From Ottowia sp. (lineage in GTDB: Bacteria > Pseudomonadota > Gammaproteobacteria > Burkholderiales > Burkholderiaceae_C): DNA of 64,000 bases. Position numbers and translations under genes: made by a program. The stretch covers positions 1,240,001-1,304,000 of the forward strand of contig NZ_JADJCO010000005.1 of NCBI RefSeq assembly GCF_016703145.1, in the 5' to 3' direction. Below, one piece after another: positions 60,324 to 64,000 of the stretch (positions are counted from its first letter, which is position 1; each line of letters opens with the position of its first letter). Under the pieces are notes generated by a model that worked only from the letters and a program-made list of their open reading frames with translations, made no database searches and was not told the DNA's origin.

Positions 60324-61355
60324 TCACCCCCTGCCGGAGACGCCGGCGGATTCGAAGCTGGCCATCTCGCCCAGGATGCGGCAGGCCGATTCCAGCAGCG
60401 GCCAGGCCAGCGCCGCGCCGCTGCCCTCGCCCAGGCGCAGGCCCAGGTCCAGCAGCGGCTCGGCGCCCAGCGCGGCCAGCAGGCGGGCGTGACCGCGCTC
60501 GCCCGAGCGGTGCGCGAACACGCAGCGCTGCAGCACGTGGGGCGCCAGCCGGCTGGCCACCAGCACGGCGCTGCCGGCGATGAAGCCGTCCACCACGATC
60601 ACGCGCCGCTCGCTGGCGGCCTGCAGCACGGCGCCCGCCATGGCGGCGATCTCGAAGCCGCCCAGGGCGGCCAGCGCATCCAGCGGCGCGGCGGCGCCGG
60701 CGTTGGCGGCCAGCGCCTCGCGCAGCAAGGCGGTCTTGCGCGCGATGCCGGCGGCGTCCAGGCCGGTGCCGGCGCCGCAGACCTCGCCCACGTCGATGCC
60801 GCCCAGCCGCGCCAGCAGCAGCGCCGCCGCGCTGGTGTTGCCGATGCCCATCTCGCCCAGCAGCAGCGCGTTGCCGGGCAGCGCGCGCGCCGCGCCGATG
60901 CCGGCCCGCAGCGCGCGGGCGCACTGCGCGGCACTCATGGCGGGGCCGATCGAGCAATCCCGCGTGCCGGGCGCGATCTTGTGCCGCACCAGGCCCGGCG
61001 CGGACTCGAACTCATGCCGCACGCCGCAGTCCACCACCGTCAGCCCGATGCCGTGCTGGCGCGCCAGCACGCTCACGGCCGCGCCGCCGGCCAGGAAGTT
61101 GCGCACCATCTGCCAGGTCACGTCGCTGGGGTAGGCCGACACGCCGCGCACGGCGATGCCGTGGTCGGCGGCGAACACCACGAGCTGCGGCGCGTGCAGC
61201 CGCGGCCGCTCGCTGCCCAGCACCAGCCCCAGCCGCAGCGCCAGCGCCTCCAGCCGGCCGAGGGCGCCCAGCGGCTTGGTCTTGTGGTCGATCAGGTGGC
61301 CGAGGCGCGCGGCCAGCGCGGCGTCGTGCAGGTCGTCCACGTCGGGAAGGGTCAT
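60324..61355 (-). CDS. cobT: Nicotinate-nucleotide--dimethylbenzimidazole phosphoribosyltransferase
   Basis: 343 aa from the ATG at 61355, which overlaps the cobQ stop (ATGA). It activates dimethylbenzimidazole to alpha-ribazole phosphate. Signatures: HKTKPLGALGRLEALA near 27, VVFAADHGIAVRGVSAYPSD near 68, LLLGEMGIGNTSAAALLL near 165, and the catalytic Glu in the C-terminal LLDLGLRLGEGSGAALA. Normal length. It works with CobS and CobC in nucleotide-loop assembly. Confidence 0.95.
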   Translation of the reverse strand: MTLPDVDDLHDAALAARLGHLIDHKTKPLGALGRLEALALRLGLVLGSERPRLHAPQLVVFAADHGIAVRGVSAYPSDVTWQMVRNFLAGGAAVSVLARQHGIGLTVVDCGVRHEFESAPGLVRHKIAPGTRDCSIGPAMSAAQCARALRAGIGAARALPGNALLLGEMGIGNTSAAALLLARLGGIDVGEVCGAGTGLDAAGIARKTALLREALAANAGAAAPLDALAALGGFEIAAMAGAVLQAASERRVIVVDGFIAGSAVLVASRLAPHVLQRCVFAHRSGERGHARLLAALGAEPLLDLGLRLGEGSGAALAWPLLESACRILGEMASFESAGVSGRG

Positions 61356-62824
61356 GGTGCCGCCAGAGCCTCCAGCACGCCGGGCTCGAACGCTTGCGCC
61401 AGCGTGCGCGCCAAGCCGTCGAACACCGCGTCCAGCGTCGGCGCCCGCGCGCCGAACAGGGCGTGCAGCACGGCCGCGTCCTCGAACAGCCCGTGCAGGT
61501 ACACGCCCAGCACGTGGCCGGCGGCGTTCTGCCACGCCAGGCCGGGCACCAGCTCGCGCGCCACGTCGCCGCCGGCCGCCATGGCCGGGTGCTGCGCGGT
61601 CCGGCCGCTGTGGATCTCGTAGCCGGCGCAGGCCACGCCGGACAGCGCCGACCACGCACCCGCCACGTCGCCGAAGCGGACCTGTGTGCGGCGCACGGTC
61701 TTGCGCGGCTCGAAGCCAGTCACCAAGGGCAGCAGGCCCAGGCCAGGTGCGTTGCCGCCGCTCTCCACCCCGTGCAGGTCGATCAGCGCCTCGCCCAGCA
61801 TCTGCAGGCCGCCGCACACGCCCAGCACGCGGCCGCCGCGCGCGGCGTGCGCGGCGATGGCCGCATCCAGCCCCTGCGCGCGCAGCCAGGCCAGGTCGGC
61901 GGCGGTGGCCTTGCTGCCGGGCAGCACGATCCAGTCGGCGCCGGCCACGTCGGCCGGGCTGCGCGCCCAGCGCAACTGCACGCCGGGCACGTTCTTCAGC
62001 GGCTGGAACTCGTCGAGGTTGCTGATGCGCGGGTAGGCCACCACGGCGATGCGCGTGTGCACCGCGCCCGCCGCCGCGCTGGACCCTTCGTCGAACATGC
62101 CATCTTCCTCGGGCAGGCCGTGGTGCCACTGCATGGGAATGGTGGCGACCACCGGCACGCCGGTCAGCCCGCGCAGCATCTCGGGCGCCGGGGCCAGCAG
62201 CGCCGCGTCGCCGCGGAACTTGTTGAGCACGAAGCCGTGGAGGCGCGCGCGGTCGGCCTCGGGCAGCAGCGCCCAGGTGCCGTACAGGTGGGCGAAGGCG
62301 CCGCCGCGGTCGATGTCGGCCACCAGCAGGCAGCGCGCGCCGGCGTGGCGCGCCACGCGCAGGTTGACCACGTCGCTGGCCATCAGGTTGATCTCGGCCG
62401 GCGAGCCGGCGCCCTCGATCACCACCACGTCGTGGCCGGCGCGCAGGCTGTCGAGCGCGGCGGCGATCTGCGGCCACACCCGCTCGCCGCGGCCGCGCCA
62501 GGGCAGCGCGGACAGCTCGCGGCTGACCTGCCCCATCAGCACCACCTGGCTGTGCGTGTCGGCCTCGGGCTTGAGCAGCAGCGGGTTCATGCGCACGTCG
62601 GGCGCGGCGCGGGCGGCCAGGGCCTGGAAATACTGCGCGGAGCCGATTTCACCCTGCTCCCCATCCAGGCCCGCCACGACCCGCGCGTTGTTGCTCATGT
62701 TCTGCGCCTTGAAGGGCGCCACCCTCAGGCCCAGGCGGGCGTAGTGGCGGCACAGCGCGGTGGCGACCCAGCTCTTGCCGGCGCCGCTGCTGGTGCCCAA
62801 AACCATGATGCAACGCGCGGTCAT
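61352..62824 (-). CDS. cobQ: Cobyric acid synthase
   Basis: 490-aa ATP- and glutamine-dependent amidase acting on adenosylcobyrinate diamide. The N-terminal P-loop-like synthetase domain has GTSSGAGKSWVATALC, and KAQNMSNNARV. The C-terminal class I glutaminase domain has the nucleophile Cys in VLGVCGGLQMLGEAL (about 333) and the His in LGVYLHGLFED. The ATG overlaps the cobD stop (ATGA), so the operon is translationally coupled. Confidence 0.95.
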   Translation of the reverse strand: MTARCIMVLGTSSGAGKSWVATALCRHYARLGLRVAPFKAQNMSNNARVVAGLDGEQGEIGSAQYFQALAARAAPDVRMNPLLLKPEADTHSQVVLMGQVSRELSALPWRGRGERVWPQIAAALDSLRAGHDVVVIEGAGSPAEINLMASDVVNLRVARHAGARCLLVADIDRGGAFAHLYGTWALLPEADRARLHGFVLNKFRGDAALLAPAPEMLRGLTGVPVVATIPMQWHHGLPEEDGMFDEGSSAAAGAVHTRIAVVAYPRISNLDEFQPLKNVPGVQLRWARSPADVAGADWIVLPGSKATAADLAWLRAQGLDAAIAAHAARGGRVLGVCGGLQMLGEALIDLHGVESGGNAPGLGLLPLVTGFEPRKTVRRTQVRFGDVAGAWSALSGVACAGYEIHSGRTAQHPAMAAGGDVARELVPGLAWQNAAGHVLGVYLHGLFEDAAVLHALFGARAPTLDAVFDGLARTLAQAFEPGVLEALAAP

Positions 62825-63843
62825 GCGGACGCCTTCAGAGAGGCCATCAGCGCGTCCTGCACCTCGGGCGCCACCACCGCCATGCGCACCCGGCCGGGCA
62901 GGCCGAAGCTGGCGCAGTCGCGCAGCTTGACGCCGCGCCGGCGCAGCGCCGCCAGCCAGGATTTCATGTCAGATTGGTCGTTGGTCCGCATGGGTATTGC
63001 ACCATCAGCTACAAAAAAGTTAGCAACGCTGGGTTCGATGCGCCAGCCCGCCCCGGCCAGCAGCGCCGCCTGCCGCGCCTTCCAGCCGCGCAGCGTGGCG
63101 CGGCAGTCGGCCAGCCAGTCCTGCGCCTCGGCGCCGGCCCAGGCGTCGAGCAGGGCCACGCCGTGCGCGCCCAGCGGCCACGACGGCGCCAGCGCCCGCA
63201 GGCGCGCCAGCAGCGCGGCGTCGGCCGCGCGCGGCGCGATGGCGTAGGCGGCGCGCACGCCGGTCAGGCCCAGCGCCTTGTTGGGGGTGAGCAGGCGCCA
63301 GGCGCGGTCCAGCGCCGCCCCGTCCAGCGCCAGCGTGCCGGCCAGGCGGAACGGCTCGTAGGCCTGATCCAGCACCAGCGCCTGGTGCGGCCGCAGCGCC
63401 GCCACGCGCGCGGCCAGGCCCGCGTCGGGCTGGCCCAGCGGGCTGGACGGGTCGCAGGCCCACAGCAGGTCGGCCTGGGCTGGGTCCCGGACCGCCGCCA
63501 GCCCCGCCGCCCGCGCGGCGCGCGCGTAGTCGCCGTAGGCGTGCGGCGGCTGCCAGAACGCGGCGCCGCGCCCCGCCGCGCCGGCCTGCAGCGCCACGGC
63601 CACGCTGGCGCGCTGGATGAACTCGCTGGCGCTGGCGGCGACCACGATGCGCTGCGGCGCCACGCCGTGCCACGCGGCCAGCCGGTCGACCAGCCGTGTG
63701 CAGGCCGGGTCGGGGTAGTGGCGCGCGTCGGCCGCGCGCAGCGCCCGCAGCGCGGCCGGGCACGGGCCGCAGGCGTTGGCGTTGGTGGACAGGTCGTGCG
63801 CCGGCACGCCGTGCGCGTCGGGGCCGCCGTGGACCGGGGTCAC
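62821..63843 (-). CDS. cobD: Threonine-phosphate decarboxylase (CobD/CobC-type aminotransferase fold)
   Basis: 340-aa PLP enzyme making (R)-1-amino-2-propanol phosphate for the corrin side chain. It starts at a GTG. DLSTNANACGPCP near 17, HYPDPACTRL, LDQAYEPFRLAG, and the PLP lysine in LLTPNKALGLTGVRAAYA near 190 fit the family. Near residue 275 the stretch NFFVADGAIPMRTNDQSDMK is encoded by a dispersed repeat (62978-63035), inserted in the small domain without breaking the frame. The name follows the Salmonella system (cobC in Pseudomonas/Rhizobium usage). Confidence 0.88.
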   Translation of the reverse strand: MTPVHGGPDAHGVPAHDLSTNANACGPCPAALRALRAADARHYPDPACTRLVDRLAAWHGVAPQRIVVAASASEFIQRASVAVALQAGAAGRGAAFWQPPHAYGDYARAARAAGLAAVRDPAQADLLWACDPSSPLGQPDAGLAARVAALRPHQALVLDQAYEPFRLAGTLALDGAALDRAWRLLTPNKALGLTGVRAAYAIAPRAADAALLARLRALAPSWPLGAHGVALLDAWAGAEAQDWLADCRATLRGWKARQAALLAGAGWRIEPSVANFFVADGAIPMRTNDQSDMKSWLAALRRRGVKLRDCASFGLPGRVRMAVVAPEVQDALMASLKASA

Positions 63844-63851
63844 GATGCGGT

Positions 63852-63915
63852 TACTCCTGAATCAATAGCTTGTGGCGCAACAGGGGAAAGGGCTGCAGCC
63901 ATATTTTCCTTGAAA
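63852..63915 (-). repeat. Dispersed Comamonadaceae-type repeat upstream of cobD
   Basis: Minus strand: GGAAAATATGGCTGCAGCCC, TGTTGCGCCACAAGCTATTG, ATTCAGGAG. It fills most of the 82-bp gap before the cobD start and provides the AGGAG ribosome-binding site. Confidence 0.6.
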
Positions 63916-63925
63916 CCAGGCCCGG

Positions 63926-64000
63926 TCACGCCGCCACCTCCGCCAGCACCGCCGCGCAGGCCAGCAGCGTCGCCGCCAGCGCGGTGCGCGCGCCGAGGGC
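63926..64000 (-). CDS. C-terminal end of a gene running off the window (possibly cbiB)
   Basis: The last 24 codons are ALGARTALAATLLACAAVLA followed by EVAA and a TGA at 63926. They are hydrophobic and Ala-rich, as in a final membrane helix. Position at the head of the cobalamin genes makes the membrane enzyme CbiB (adenosylcobinamide-phosphate synthase) a natural candidate, but the visible residues are not diagnostic. Confidence 0.45.
   Translation of the reverse strand, partial: ALGARTALAATLLACAAVLAEVAA

Noticed and set aside
1..64000. tRNA, rRNA or CRISPR arrays
   Set aside because: Nothing with cloverleaf sequence, rRNA conservation or regular spacer-repeat units was seen. The repeated elements are dispersed, not arrayed.

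Overview
The window looks like chromosome of a high-GC betaproteobacterium of the family Comamonadaceae (Acidovorax/Alicycliphilus/Ottowia-like). The reasons are the gene content (six Bug/TctC-type solute-binding proteins, an Anbu proteasome homologue, an IPTL-CTERM protein) and a short dispersed repeat that I associate with this family. The genus cannot be fixed from the window.

Layout. 1-11.0 kb: housekeeping genes: a 3'-truncated DEAD-box helicase, fumarylacetoacetase, a 1421-aa DUF748/AsmA-like envelope protein, a lytic transglycosylase, glyA behind a ZTP (pfl) riboswitch, and nrdR. 11.0-17.3 kb: trxC, a small unknown gene, an 809-bp IS1-family element with an 8-bp target duplication, an aminotransferase, nth, an AraC regulator and an IPTL-CTERM secreted protein. 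A duplicated scar of the nth 3' end and the neighbouring lyase gene lies on both sides of the last two genes.

17.3-32.8 kb: a long leftward operon faced by a divergent LysR gene. It encodes three TctC binding proteins, a MaoC-type hydratase, acyl-CoA dehydrogenase, class III CoA-transferase, MmgE/PrpD protein, VOC protein, CitE-type lyase, AcnD, PrpF and an isocitrate-lyase-family enzyme. The set resembles the itaconate (branched C5 dicarboxylate) degradation cluster of Pseudomonas aeruginosa joined to the AcnD/PrpF branch of the methylcitrate pathway. Expected products are acetyl-CoA, pyruvate and TCA acids. A DUF559 nuclease-like gene bounded by 28-bp terminal inverted repeats and an 11-bp direct repeat sits exactly on the prpF start codon.

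32.8-42.2 kb: an mdtABC-plus-outer-membrane-factor RND efflux operon whose mdtB carries a one-base frameshift. 42.2-54.4 kb: an accessory region of two similar modules, each an AraC regulator divergent from a leftward operon with TctC and SDR genes. One adds Rieske, BKACE (DUF849) and carboxymuconolactone decarboxylase-like genes; the other adds TauD/TfdA dioxygenases, one of them a deletion pseudogene. A truncated tyrosine recombinase closes this region directly against mutS, which suggests an island edge. 54.4-58.8 kb: mutS, Anbu and an alpha/beta hydrolase. 59.0-64.0 kb: a leftward late cobalamin operon cobD-cobQ-cobT-cobS-cobC, with cobC frameshifted.

Two themes recur. The dispersed repeat (core like AATAGCTnnnGGCGCAA, then CCCATGCGGGCT or GGAGGCCAAAAAGGC) occurs in at least eight gaps and in-frame in several proteins, and it supplies stop codons, a ribosome-binding site and an N-terminus. 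There are also several recent-looking lesions (mdtB, cobC, the TauD paralogue, the IS transposase, the integrase).
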